Positions 6,841 to 14,719 are shown, counted from the stretch's first letter. The stretch: DNA of 16,513 bases from Acholeplasmatales bacterium (GCA_024681175.1 JAILBI010000233.1:1-16513), one strand, 5' to 3'. The notes: generated by a model from the sequence alone, not told the origin. Numbers and translations are program-made.

Positions 6841-8540
6841 TACATTTCCTCAAGATATTTTATTCCAAGTAGTCTTAAACCTTCATTTAATACTATTCTA
6901 ACACATTTTATTAACATAAAATTAGTATTTCTTATCTTTTCTTCATCACAATTGATTTTTTCTAATGAATAGAATTTATTAAATGATGATGCTAAATTTA
7001 ATAAATATCTTGCGATAACTGAAGGTGCATATTCCTCTGCTGCCTTTTCAATTGTTGCTTTAAATTCAGAAACCATTTTTGCAAGCTCAAAATAATGAGC
7101 CTTAGCAAATAATGACTTATCAATATTATTTATATCAAAGCTCTTATCTCTTAATATAGATGCAATTCTTACACCTGTATATTGTAAATATGGTCCTGTT
7201 TGACCTTCAAATTTAACTGCATTATTGATATCAAATTCAACATCAAGCCCACGATAATTCTTTAAATCTGCAAATATTACAGATGCAAGACCAACCTGCT
7301 TTGCAACCTCATCTTTATCTTTAATATTAGGGTTTTTTGCTTCAATTTGTTCTTTTGCAAGGCTAATTGCAGTCATTAAAACATCATATAATTTTGTAAC
7401 ATTACCTTTTCTTGTAGATGCTTTTTTACCATTAGTTAAATAAAGGCCAAAATTAACATGAATTATATCTTTATAAAAATCATAGCCCATCTTATTAACA
7501 ATTCTTGATAATTGCTCAAAATGAAGCTTTTGTTCATTACCAACTACATATAAAATCTTATCAAATTTATATTCCTTTTTACGATAAAATACTGCAGCTA
7601 AATCTCTTGTGATATATAATGAACCACCATCAGATCTTTTAATTAATGCAGGTGCAATATCGTCACCAAGATCTACAATCATTGCGCCTTGGTCTTCCTT
7701 TAAAAGATTTTTATCTTCTAATTCCTTTACTACACCATCCATTTTATCATTATAGAATGCTTCACCATTAAATGAATCAAATGAAATATCTAATAAATCA
7801 TATATTTGCATAGATTCCTTCAATGATTCTTCTCTAATCTTTTCCCATAATTTTAAATATTCAGGATCCTTTAATTCCATCTTTCTAAATGCTTCTCTTG
7901 CATCATCCTCAAGGCTTGGATTTGCTTCAGCCTCAACATGGAATTTAACATATAATTTAGTAAGCTCATTAATTGGGTCCTTTGCGATTAATGCATCATC
8001 ACCCCAAAGCTTATATGCAACAATCATCTTACCAAATTGAGTACCCCAATCGCCAAGATAATCTATTGCAAAAGTATTATAACCACATTTTTTTAATATT
8101 AATTTTAATGAATTACCAATCATTGTTGAACGTAAATGTCCAATTGAAAAGCTTTTTGCAATATTAGGGCTTGAATAATCAAGTGTAACATTTTTACCCT
8201 TTCCTATTTCTGATGAACCATAATTATCTTCATTTGAAAGACAATCCTTTAATATTGCTTCACCAAGTGATTCCTTATCAACAAACATATTAATAAATGC
8301 GCCAACACTTGTAATATTATTAATAGGTAAATCTAATGTTTTAATAAAATCAGTAACGATAGGTACAATTTCATTTGGTCCTTTATGAAGTGCCTTTACT
8401 GCAGCAAAAACAGGAACTGAAATATCACCTAATGTTGGATTTTTTGGTTCTTCAACATCAAGATTAATATCAATTTGATATTTATCCTTGAAAAATTTAT
8501 TTAATTCATTTTTTAAGCTCTTTTTAATATTGTCGATCAT
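6840..8540 (-). CDS. argS: Arginyl-tRNA synthetase
   Basis: A 566-residue cytoplasmic class I synthetase that charges tRNA-Arg with arginine using ATP; length is normal. The N-terminal tRNA-binding domain (about 1-85) is followed by the catalytic core. NIAKSFSIGHLRST contains the HIGH signature as SIGH (132-135), a variant usual in one Bacilli subgroup. DYLGDWGTQFG (160-170) and the KMSK loop KASTRKG (373-379, Ala for Met) follow. The DALR anticodon-binding domain begins near YLQYTGVRIASIL and ends LLGIKYLEEM. The start has an AGAGGT site (8545-8550). It lies 28 bases after the thioredoxin-like gene, separated by a hairpin that may attenuate, and is coupled to the next gene by TAATG. It contains no internal stop, and the identification is secure. 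Confidence 0.97.
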   Translation of the reverse strand: MIDNIKKSLKNELNKFFKDKYQIDINLDVEEPKNPTLGDISVPVFAAVKALHKGPNEIVPIVTDFIKTLDLPINNITSVGAFINMFVDKESLGEAILKDCLSNEDNYGSSEIGKGKNVTLDYSSPNIAKSFSIGHLRSTMIGNSLKLILKKCGYNTFAIDYLGDWGTQFGKMIVAYKLWGDDALIAKDPINELTKLYVKFHVEAEANPSLEDDAREAFRKMELKDPEYLKLWEKIREESLKESMQIYDLLDISFDSFNGEAFYNDKMDGVVKELEDKNLLKEDQGAMIVDLGDDIAPALIKRSDGGSLYITRDLAAVFYRKKEYKFDKILYVVGNEQKLHFEQLSRIVNKMGYDFYKDIIHVNFGLYLTNGKKASTRKGNVTKLYDVLMTAISLAKEQIEAKNPNIKDKDEVAKQVGLASVIFADLKNYRGLDVEFDINNAVKFEGQTGPYLQYTGVRIASILRDKSFDINNIDKSLFAKAHYFELAKMVSEFKATIEKAAEEYAPSVIARYLLNLASSFNKFYSLEKINCDEEKIRNTNFMLIKCVRIVLNEGLRLLGIKYLEEM

Positions 8541-8561
8541 AAATACCTCTAAAATAAAAGA

Positions 8562-8579
8562 CTACAGATTATTCTGTAG
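8562..8579 (-). terminator. Hairpin with T-rich tail between the thioredoxin-like gene and argS
   Basis: CTACAGA (8562-8568) and TCTGTAG (8573-8579) form a 7-bp stem with a 4-base loop. On the minus strand it is followed by TCTTTTATTTTA, which merges directly into the argS ribosome site. The stop codon of the upstream gene (8569-8571) occupies the loop. It looks like a partial terminator or attenuator that lowers, rather than blocks, transcription into argS. No argS promoter is visible after it. Confidence 0.55.
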
Positions 8580-9213
8580 CCTTATCATCGTTATAAGTAA
8601 GACTGAAAGCCTTAGTTATACATAATGCAAAACTGCTATTTGTATCATCCTTATAGGTTTCAGAATTGAAAATTAATGTATTATCTTTAAATAATAGGAC
8701 TACTGGATAAGTTTCCATATCAAATGGATCTTGATCTTTATCAACATCACTATTAATTTCTTCTTCTAAATCATCTAAGTGATCACGATAATCCTTTGTT
8801 TCCTTCTTTTCAGTTGAAGCATCAGAAACATATGAAGCATATAAAATATAAACATATTTTAATTTAAACTTCTCTGCAAGATCATCAATTTTTGCCATTT
8901 GGGCAATGAAGTCACCAGTTTTTAGTGTTGCATAGAAAACCATTGTGTAGCCACTAGATTTTTTCTTACTATATAAATCATCAAAAGAAATATCTCTAAA
9001 TCTTTCTTTATCAGATAATGTTGAATAAGATGTATTGTTTTCTGCATTATATGTTGTTATTGCATTATTGTACTTTTCAATTCTTTTTCTTTCAGCTGTT
9101 GGGAAAGAAAGAGCAATTGCTGCGCCAATCATTGCAACAATTAATACTATTAAAATTATAAGTTCCTTTGTCCATTTAAATTTGACACGGTTCTTTTTTC
9201 TTTTTGATGCCAT
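8569..9213 (-). CDS. Membrane-anchored protein with thioredoxin-like fold, no CxxC
   Basis: A 214-residue protein not assigned to a named family. A very basic N-terminus (residues 3-16) and one hydrophobic helix (17-37) predict an inner-membrane anchor with the rest outside (positive-inside rule). The soluble part has a thioredoxin-like order: a GYTMVFYATLKTGDF strand-helix start (88-102), then KYVYILYAS (119-127), an acidic insertion (137-164), and TYPVVLLFKDN (168-178). The last closely resembles the cis-proline segment of thioredoxins (Pro170). The CxxC position is occupied by LKTG, and the only cysteine is residue 198, so it cannot be a conventional oxidoreductase. Expression is from a near-consensus promoter. 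It is first in the operon with argS. A GAAGGGG-type ribosome site lies about 10 bases upstream of the ATG. The function is unknown. Confidence 0.75.
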   Translation of the reverse strand: MASKRKKNRVKFKWTKELIILIVLIVAMIGAAIALSFPTAERKRIEKYNNAITTYNAENNTSYSTLSDKERFRDISFDDLYSKKKSSGYTMVFYATLKTGDFIAQMAKIDDLAEKFKLKYVYILYASYVSDASTEKKETKDYRDHLDDLEEEINSDVDKDQDPFDMETYPVVLLFKDNTLIFNSETYKDDTNSSFALCITKAFSLTYNDDKATE

Positions 9214-9260
9214 GGTATAAACCCCTTCTTAATATTGTATATTAAAATTTATACTATTAT

Positions 9261-9289
9261 ATTATAGCAAACCGATAAAAGTATATCAA
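9261..9289 (-). promoter_or_regulatory. Strong promoter of the thioredoxin-like gene / argS operon
   Basis: The minus strand has TTGATA (9284-9289; one mismatch to TTGACA), a 17-base spacer and perfect TATAAT (9261-9266), preceded by TGC (an extended -10). It drives the leftward operon. The spacer contains TTTTATCGGTT, which also occurs in the opposing glgA promoter. Confidence 0.85.
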
Positions 9290-9369
9290 TAGAAAAAAAG
9301 ATTTGATTTTTTTGTTTATTGTCTCAAATATACATAAAATTTATTTATTTTTTTGTTATTTTATCGGTT
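9270..9369. repeat. 11-bp inverted motif shared by two divergent promoters
   Basis: AACCGATAAAA (9270-9280) and TTTTATCGGTT (9359-9369) are exact reverse complements 78 bases apart. The left copy fills most of the -35/-10 spacer of the leftward promoter. The right copy overlaps the glgA -35 by two bases. Each copy reads TTTTATCGGTT toward its own gene. I found no third copy in the window. A shared regulator site is the simplest reading, but no regulator is identified. Confidence 0.55.
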
Positions 9370-9396
9370 GTTAAAAGTATGAATTTATATTATAAT
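9368..9396 (+). promoter_or_regulatory. Promoter of glgA-glgC
   Basis: TTGTTA (9368-9373), a 17-base spacer and TATAAT (9391-9396). Initiation near 9403 gives a leader of about 44 bases before the glgA ATG at 9447. The -35 overlaps the right copy of the TTTTATCGGTT motif, so a protein bound there could block or recruit polymerase. Confidence 0.8.
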
Positions 9397-9435
9397 TATA
9401 TATAGATAAAACATTATCAAATGTGAATAAGTATC

Positions 9436-9443
9436 GAGGTGAT
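9436..9443 (+). promoter_or_regulatory. Ribosome site that fixes the glgA start
   Basis: GAGGTGAT with the ATG at 9447 gives normal spacing. The in-frame GTG at 9423 has no purine-rich site before it and lies only about 20 bases from the predicted transcription start, so it is unlikely to be used. Confidence 0.85.
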
Positions 9444-9446
9444 GAT

Positions 9447-10865
9447 ATGAAAGTATTAATATGCGCAAGCGAAGGCGTACCTTACGCAAAAACAGGCGGC
9501 CTTGCGGATGTTGTTGGTGCGCTACCAAAAGCCTTAGCTAAAAAGGGTGTTGATGTTAGAGTTATAATGCCTTTTTATAAAAAGCTTAAAGATAAAAACA
9601 CTTCTTATTATGTTGGCAATTGCTCTGTAACAATTGGTCAATATCCTGAATATGTTGGTATTTTTAAAGAAGAAGCTGATGGAATTACATATTATTTTAT
9701 AGACAACAATAAATATTTTTATAGAGATAATTTATATGGTTATCAGGATGATGGTGAAAGATTTGCATATTTTGATTTCGCAGTTCTTGAAGCATTAAAG
9801 GTAGTTGATTTCTTCCCTGATATCATTCATATTAATGATTGGCAAACAGGATTAGTTCCTTATATAATTCATGCAAATTATTATAACGATAATAGAATTA
9901 GTAGAATTAAAACTGTATTCTCAATCCATAATATGCAATATCAAGGTAATTTCTCAATGAGATTATTAGATATATTATTCTTACCTTATTCTTCTTCACT
10001 TGAATTTGGTGGAGATATCAATTTCATGAAATCTGCAATTATGGAATCTGATAGTATAACTACTGTATCTCCTACTTACAAGGATGAAGTATTAACTACT
10101 GAATATGGTTATTCATTACAAAGTGTTTTAGGTATGAGATATTATGATTTCATGGGTATATTAAATGGTATTGATACTGAGAAATTTAATCCTGAAACAG
10201 ATAAGATAATAGCTAAGAAATATAATTCTAAGAATTTCACAACTGGAAAGAAAGAATGTAAAAAAGCTTTATTAAAGGAATTTGGTCTTGAAGGTGTAGA
10301 TAAACCACTATTTGGTATGGTTACAAGACTTGTAAATCAAAAAGGTATTGAGCTATTGATGCCTATTATGGATGAAGTAATTAATTATAGTGATGCAAAT
10401 TTCATTTTAATGGGTTCAGGTAATCCTGAATATGAAAACTTCTTCCGCTCTTTAGAAGCAAGATATCCAAATAGATTTAAAGCATATGTTGGATATTCTG
10501 ATGAGGTTGCAACAAGAATATATGCTGGATCAGACATATTCTTAATGCCATCTAAGTTTGAGCCTTGTGGACTTGGACAAATGATTGCAATGCGTTATGG
10601 TTCTTTACCATTAGTTAGAGAAACAGGTGGCTTAAAGGATTCAGTATTTGCTTATAATAAATATACAGGTGAAGGAACTGGATTTACATTTACTAATTTC
10701 AAATCATTTGATTTAAAAGAAGTTATGTTCCTTGCAATAAATATTTATGAAAATGATAAGGCAGCTTGGAAAAAGCTTGTTGAAAACGCAATGAATATGG
10801 ATTATAGCTGGGATAAATCAGCTCAAAAATATTTAGACTTATATAATAGTCTAACTTATAGATAG
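9447..10865 (+). CDS. glgA: Glycogen synthase (ADP-glucose type)
   Basis: A 472-residue GT5 enzyme that adds glucose from ADP-glucose to the non-reducing end of an alpha-1,4-glucan in the cytoplasm. The ATG at 9447 is chosen because GAGGTGAT (9436-9443) sits just before it and because MKVLICASEGVPYAKTGGLA then aligns with GlgA, placing the ADP-glucose-binding lysine at residue 15 as in E. coli. A GTG at 9423 is in frame but would add eight non-homologous residues. Further landmarks are HINDWQTGL, FSIHNMQYQG, GMVTRLVNQKG, the catalytic-site segment SKFEPCGLGQM, and RETGGLKDSV. Length matches the usual 475-480. It is first in an operon with glgC, 13 bases apart. The order glgA then glgC is the reverse of the common one. 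The identification is secure. Confidence 0.96.
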   Translation: MKVLICASEGVPYAKTGGLADVVGALPKALAKKGVDVRVIMPFYKKLKDKNTSYYVGNCSVTIGQYPEYVGIFKEEADGITYYFIDNNKYFYRDNLYGYQDDGERFAYFDFAVLEALKVVDFFPDIIHINDWQTGLVPYIIHANYYNDNRISRIKTVFSIHNMQYQGNFSMRLLDILFLPYSSSLEFGGDINFMKSAIMESDSITTVSPTYKDEVLTTEYGYSLQSVLGMRYYDFMGILNGIDTEKFNPETDKIIAKKYNSKNFTTGKKECKKALLKEFGLEGVDKPLFGMVTRLVNQKGIELLMPIMDEVINYSDANFILMGSGNPEYENFFRSLEARYPNRFKAYVGYSDEVATRIYAGSDIFLMPSKFEPCGLGQMIAMRYGSLPLVRETGGLKDSVFAYNKYTGEGTGFTFTNFKSFDLKEVMFLAINIYENDKAAWKKLVENAMNMDYSWDKSAQKYLDLYNSLTYR

Positions 10866-10878
10866 GTGGAGGAAATTT

Positions 10879-12111
10879 ATGGAAACATTAGCTTTAATTT
10901 TAGCAGGTGGTAGAGGTTCAAGATTAGATATTCTATCAGAAAAAAGAAGTAAGCCTGCTGTACCTTTCGCAGGTAAATTTAGAATTATCGATTTTGCATT
11001 ATCAAATTGTACAAATTCAGGAATTTACCAAATTGGTATTTTAACTCAATATTTACCATTATCACTTAATGAACATATTGGTGTAGGTAAGCCTTGGGAT
11101 TTAGATAGACGTGATTCATTTGTTACTCTTCTTCAGCCAAATAATTCATGGTATATGGGTACTGCAGATGCTGTAAGAAAAAATATTGAATTCGTAAAAC
11201 GTTATGCTTCTAAATATGTATTAATTTTATCTGGTGACCATATTTATAAGATGGACTATTCAAAATTAATTGACCAACATAAAAAGACTGGAGCTGACCT
11301 TACAATTTGTGCAAAAATTGTTCCAATGGAGGAAGCTTCAAGATTTGGTATATTAGAAACTGATTCTAAAAATAAAATTACTAAATTCGTAGAAAAACCA
11401 AAGGAACCAAAATCAAATAAGGCATCTATGGGTATTTATGTATTCTCTACTGATGCATTAATTGAAGCGCTTGAAAGATATCCAGATATTGAAGATCTAG
11501 ATTTCGGTAAGCATGTAATTCCTGATATGATTAATGAAAAGAATGTTTATGCATATGAATTCTATGATTATTGGAAGGATGTAGGAACATATGATTCTTA
11601 CATGGATGCAAACCTAGAATTATGTGATGATAAGCCTGAATTCGATATTTATGATACTAAATGGAAAATTTATACAAGATCTGAAGATCTTCCACCTGCA
11701 AAGGTTGGTGCAAAAGCCAAGATTGATCGTGCATTAGTATCTAATGGATGTCAAATCAATGGCGATGTTGAACAATCAGTATTATCACCAGGTGTAATCA
11801 TTGGTGAAGGCTCTACTGTTAAGCGTTCAATTATCTTAAATGATGTAATCATTGGAAAGAATTGTAAAATTGAAGATACAATCATTGATAAAAATACTGT
11901 AATTGGTGATAATTCTATCATTGGTACAGGTGATAAATCTGTAATTAATAAAGATAATCCAAAAGTATTATCTACAGGCTTAAATGTTATTGGTAAGAAA
12001 TTAATTTTACCTAAGGATTTAGTTGTAGAAAGAAATGTTAGAATCTTCTCTTCTTCTAATCCAAAGGAAATTACTGAAAAGCATATTAAAGCTGGCGAAA
12101 CAGTAAAATAA
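10879..12111 (+). CDS. glgC: Glucose-1-phosphate adenylyltransferase
   Basis: A 410-residue ADP-glucose pyrophosphorylase: glucose-1-phosphate plus ATP gives ADP-glucose and PPi, the committed step feeding GlgA. The nucleotidyl-transferase domain has LILAGGRGSRL (6-16), KPAVPFAGKFRIIDFALSNC (25-44), GTADAV (94-99), SGDHIYKMDY (118-127, with Asp120 as the metal-binding aspartate), the glucose-1-phosphate-binding FVEKP (170-174) and MGIYVF. The C-terminal left-handed beta-helix (about 280-375) shows hexapeptide repeats such as VIIGEGSTV and VIIGKNCKI. These active-site motifs identify the catalytic GlgC type rather than the inactive GlgD partner. A GGAGG site precedes the ATG, 13 bases after glgA. 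A strong terminator follows. No glgD is next to it, so the enzyme may be a homotetramer, or glgD may lie elsewhere. Allosteric effectors cannot be read here. Confidence 0.96.
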   Translation: METLALILAGGRGSRLDILSEKRSKPAVPFAGKFRIIDFALSNCTNSGIYQIGILTQYLPLSLNEHIGVGKPWDLDRRDSFVTLLQPNNSWYMGTADAVRKNIEFVKRYASKYVLILSGDHIYKMDYSKLIDQHKKTGADLTICAKIVPMEEASRFGILETDSKNKITKFVEKPKEPKSNKASMGIYVFSTDALIEALERYPDIEDLDFGKHVIPDMINEKNVYAYEFYDYWKDVGTYDSYMDANLELCDDKPEFDIYDTKWKIYTRSEDLPPAKVGAKAKIDRALVSNGCQINGDVEQSVLSPGVIIGEGSTVKRSIILNDVIIGKNCKIEDTIIDKNTVIGDNSIIGTGDKSVINKDNPKVLSTGLNVIGKKLILPKDLVVERNVRIFSSSNPKEITEKHIKAGETVK

Positions 12112-12120
12112 TAAAAAAAG

Positions 12121-12146
12121 AATTCTGCAAATGATTTTGCAGAATT
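12121..12146. terminator. Bidirectional terminator between glgC and the helicase gene
   Basis: AATTCTGCAAA (12121-12131) pairs with TTTGCAGAATT (12136-12146) around TGAT, an 11-bp stem. An A run precedes it (from 12113) and a T run follows (12145-12152), so both converging transcripts end in stem plus U tail. It serves glgA-glgC on the plus strand and dinB-helicase on the minus strand. Confidence 0.93.
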
Positions 12147-12150
12147 TTTT

Positions 12151-13455
12151 TTATTTCTTCTTTCTTTTTTCTTTTTCTTTTAATTTTTGTGCAAGCTCTT
12201 CTATTTCTCTTTGTCTTTTCTTTTTATATCCAGGCTTTACCTTATTAGATAATGGGATAGCTTTCTCAGCTTGACGATGATAATCTTGTTTAGGCTTTAC
12301 TCTATTTTCTCTTGTGTTTCTTCCTTTATAAGGAATTACCTCACCACGCTTAACCTCAAAATATTTAGGAGTAATACCACGCTTTTCTAAGAAATCTAAG
12401 AATTGATTATCTAAATCCTCATAAAATGAATAACAAATACCATCACTACCCATTCTTGCAGTTCTACCTGATCTATGAATATAAAATTCATATTCCTTAG
12501 GTAATTCATAATTTATGATATGTGATACACCTTCAATATCAATACCACGAGATAAAAGATCAGTTGCTACTAAGAATTGATATTTTAATGATGTGAATTC
12601 TCTTAAAATTCTTTTTCTGTCTCTAACATCAACATCACCATTTATTAAGCATACATTATATTTATCCTGAAGCATTAAATCATATAATTCCTGAGATGAT
12701 TTTTTTGAATTAGTAAATATAATACATAAATATGGTTGGAATGTATTTAATAATCCCTTTAATGATTCATATCTTTCTCTATGCTTTAATGGTAACCAAA
12801 TATGATCAATTACCCCAGTTTCAATTTTATCTTCAACCTCAATTAATGAAGCATTACCAAGATATTTCTTTAAATATGGTCTTATATGCTCAGAAATTGT
12901 TGCAGAAAAGCACATCTTTTTCGCATCATTCATAACATTTGTAATTGAATTTAATTCTTCTTCAAAGCCTTGTTCAAATGTCATATCTACTTCATCAACA
13001 ATATAATATTTAGAAGTATATATTTTTAATGCATTTTCTTTTATTGCAAGATCTGCAATCTTACCAGGTGTACCAATCACAATTCTTGGCATTTTTTCTT
13101 GTAATTTTTCAATTTCTCTTTCCTTATTTCCACCTCCAGTAAATACTTTAACCTGTATTTCTTTACCAGAAAAAGATGCTAAATGCTGAGCCATTTTATA
13201 TATTTGCATACAAAGCTCTCTTGTTGGGGCAATAATTGTTGCAAAAACACCTTCTTCATCCTCATTTATTGCATTAAAAATAGGTATTAAATATGCATGT
13301 GTTTTACCTGAGCCAGTTTTTGATTTTGCAATAATATTTTTATCACTTTGAAGCTCATTAAAAACTCTTTTTTGAATTTCAGAGAAATCTTCAAATTTTA
13401 AATCCTTAATTGCACTAACAATATATTTTTTTAATTCATAACCTAAATAATTCAT
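12151..13455 (-). CDS. DEAD-box ATP-dependent RNA helicase (DEVD variant)
   Basis: A 434-residue cytoplasmic RNA helicase, compact and CshB-like in size. Motifs in order: Q-motif FSEIQKRV (Gln28), motif I AKSKTGSGKT (43-52), Ia APTREL (76-81), TGGG (107-110), Ib TPGK (129-132), II DEVD (154-157) instead of DEAD, III SAT (184-186), IV CIIFTNS, V ATDLLSRGIDI (297-307), VI HRSGRTAR (327-334). The C-terminal 60 residues are strongly basic and end in KEKEKRKKK, probably RNA-binding. The start has AGGTGAT just upstream, overlapping the TAG stop of dinB, so it is translated by coupling from dinB. A role in RNA unwinding or cold growth is inferred from the family; which paralogue it is cannot be settled. 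Confidence 0.93.
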   Translation of the reverse strand: MNYLGYELKKYIVSAIKDLKFEDFSEIQKRVFNELQSDKNIIAKSKTGSGKTHAYLIPIFNAINEDEEGVFATIIAPTRELCMQIYKMAQHLASFSGKEIQVKVFTGGGNKEREIEKLQEKMPRIVIGTPGKIADLAIKENALKIYTSKYYIVDEVDMTFEQGFEEELNSITNVMNDAKKMCFSATISEHIRPYLKKYLGNASLIEVEDKIETGVIDHIWLPLKHRERYESLKGLLNTFQPYLCIIFTNSKKSSQELYDLMLQDKYNVCLINGDVDVRDRKRILREFTSLKYQFLVATDLLSRGIDIEGVSHIINYELPKEYEFYIHRSGRTARMGSDGICYSFYEDLDNQFLDFLEKRGITPKYFEVKRGEVIPYKGRNTRENRVKPKQDYHRQAEKAIPLSNKVKPGYKKKRQREIEELAQKLKEKEKRKKK

Positions 13456-13463
13456 TATATCAC

Positions 13464-14642
13464 CTATTTTTTATAAAACTTTATTACATCAGTTCCATAT
13501 TTTTTATTCATATCATCTAACATATTTTGAATCTTTTCTTTTTTCTCTTCAATACTTTGATATGTAAATATATCTTCCTTTTTTATTTCTTCTTTACATA
13601 AATTATAAAGACCTACACCAAGTAAACGATATATTTTTTCATCATCAAAATTATTAAATATTAAATCACTAATTTCATCAAATATTTGATTAAAATCATC
13701 TGTTTGTTCTAACAATGACCTTTGTCTTGTAATAGTTTTGAAATCTTCATCCCTTAAAGTTATTCCAACTGTTTTACAATATAAATTTTGTTCTTTCATT
13801 CTTGAAACAACATCTCTTGTCATTGATTTAGATTCATATATTAATTTATAAACATTATCAATATGATTATCAAAAGTAGTCATTGTAGAAATTGATTTTG
13901 ATTCTTCATATCTTTTAGGATCAACAACATCACTTGTTTTACCCATCACTGCATTATACACAAAATTATATGAATTTGCACCAATTATTCTTAATACTTT
14001 ATCTTTATTTTCTTCTTTTAAAAAATCACCTATAGTTAAAATGCCTGCATCTATTAATCTTGGATAGGTCTTTTTACCTATACCATAGATATCTTTAACA
14101 GATAAAGGATATAATATTTTTTCTTTTTCTCTTTTTCTTACAACACTAATACCTAAAGGCTTTTTTAAATCAGAACCCATTTTAGCATAAAATAAAGTAG
14201 GTCCAATACCAATTGAGCAAGGAAGATTATATTCTTTTAATAATCTATCTTGAATTAATTTAGCTAAAGCTAAAGGATGCATCTTTTTAGAATATTCAGT
14301 CATATCAGCATAAACCTCATCAATTGATGCAACCTCTACTAAATTTGAATATTCCTTAACTAAGGATACAAATTTATTATGATAATACATATATTTATCA
14401 AAATGATGTGAAACAATAATAAGGCTTGGTAATATTCTAAGTGCTTCAACCTTACTCATTGCAGCGTGTATCCCGTATTTTCTTGCAGCATATGATGCAG
14501 TAGATAAAACACCCTTCATTGTGTTTTCTCTACCTACAGCAAAGGCTTTTCCCTTTAGCTTAGGGTTTAATATTTCTTCTACGCTACAAAAAAATGCATT
14601 CATATCAATATGGAAAATTATCTTAATACTTTCTTTGCTCAT
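13464..14642 (-). CDS. dinB: DNA polymerase IV (Y-family, translesion)
   Basis: A 392-residue error-prone polymerase that copies past damaged bases. The palm has HIDMNAFF (11-18), giving metal ligand Asp13 and steric-gate Phe18, and SIDEVY (107-112) with catalytic Asp108 and Glu109. Also visible are STASYAARKYGI (48-59), CSIGIGPTLFYAKMGSDLKKP and the HhH-type DIYGIGKKTYPRLIDAGI. The little-finger domain ends at RLLGVGLYNL. The usual C-terminal clamp-binding motif (QLxLF-like) is replaced by EDIFTY, with about 35 further residues rich in Lys and Glu. A modest AAGGG site precedes the ATG. It is first gene of a dinB-helicase pair; its TAG stop forms part of the helicase ribosome site. No LexA/DinR box is evident in the short upstream region. 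Length is within the usual range. Confidence 0.93.
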   Translation of the reverse strand: MSKESIKIIFHIDMNAFFCSVEEILNPKLKGKAFAVGRENTMKGVLSTASYAARKYGIHAAMSKVEALRILPSLIIVSHHFDKYMYYHNKFVSLVKEYSNLVEVASIDEVYADMTEYSKKMHPLALAKLIQDRLLKEYNLPCSIGIGPTLFYAKMGSDLKKPLGISVVRKREKEKILYPLSVKDIYGIGKKTYPRLIDAGILTIGDFLKEENKDKVLRIIGANSYNFVYNAVMGKTSDVVDPKRYEESKSISTMTTFDNHIDNVYKLIYESKSMTRDVVSRMKEQNLYCKTVGITLRDEDFKTITRQRSLLEQTDDFNQIFDEISDLIFNNFDDEKIYRLLGVGLYNLCKEEIKKEDIFTYQSIEEKKEKIQNMLDDMNKKYGTDVIKFYKK

Positions 14643-14669
14643 TTTTTCCCTTTTCTTTTTACATATTTT

Positions 14670-14679
14670 ATTATATAAT
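14670..14679. promoter_or_regulatory. Overlapping divergent -10 boxes (dinB and the small membrane protein)
   Basis: The palindrome ATTATATAAT presents TATAAT on both strands: 14670-14675 on the minus strand for dinB and 14674-14679 on the plus strand for the small membrane protein. Both give leaders containing the respective ribosome sites. -35 boxes are poor; for dinB, TTGTTA lies 20 bases upstream, which is too far. The call is weak because the region is nearly all A/T. Confidence 0.35.
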
Positions 14680-14719
14680 AAAAAAGCATTTTTAATAACA
14701 ATTTTTTAAGGTGTTTATT

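Noticed and set aside
6972..8145. SIGH and KASTRKG as damaged ArgS active-site motifs
   Set aside because: SIGH/SMGH variants are known in a Bacilli ArgS subgroup and the KxSxRKG loop remains; the rest of the enzyme is intact.
9423..9446. In-frame GTG as glgA start
   Set aside because: No ribosome site before it; the ATG at 9447 has GAGGTGAT and matches the GlgA N-terminus.
14711..14719. In-frame GTG as start of the small membrane protein
   Set aside because: The GTG overlaps the AAGGTG ribosome site that is correctly spaced for the ATG at 14720.
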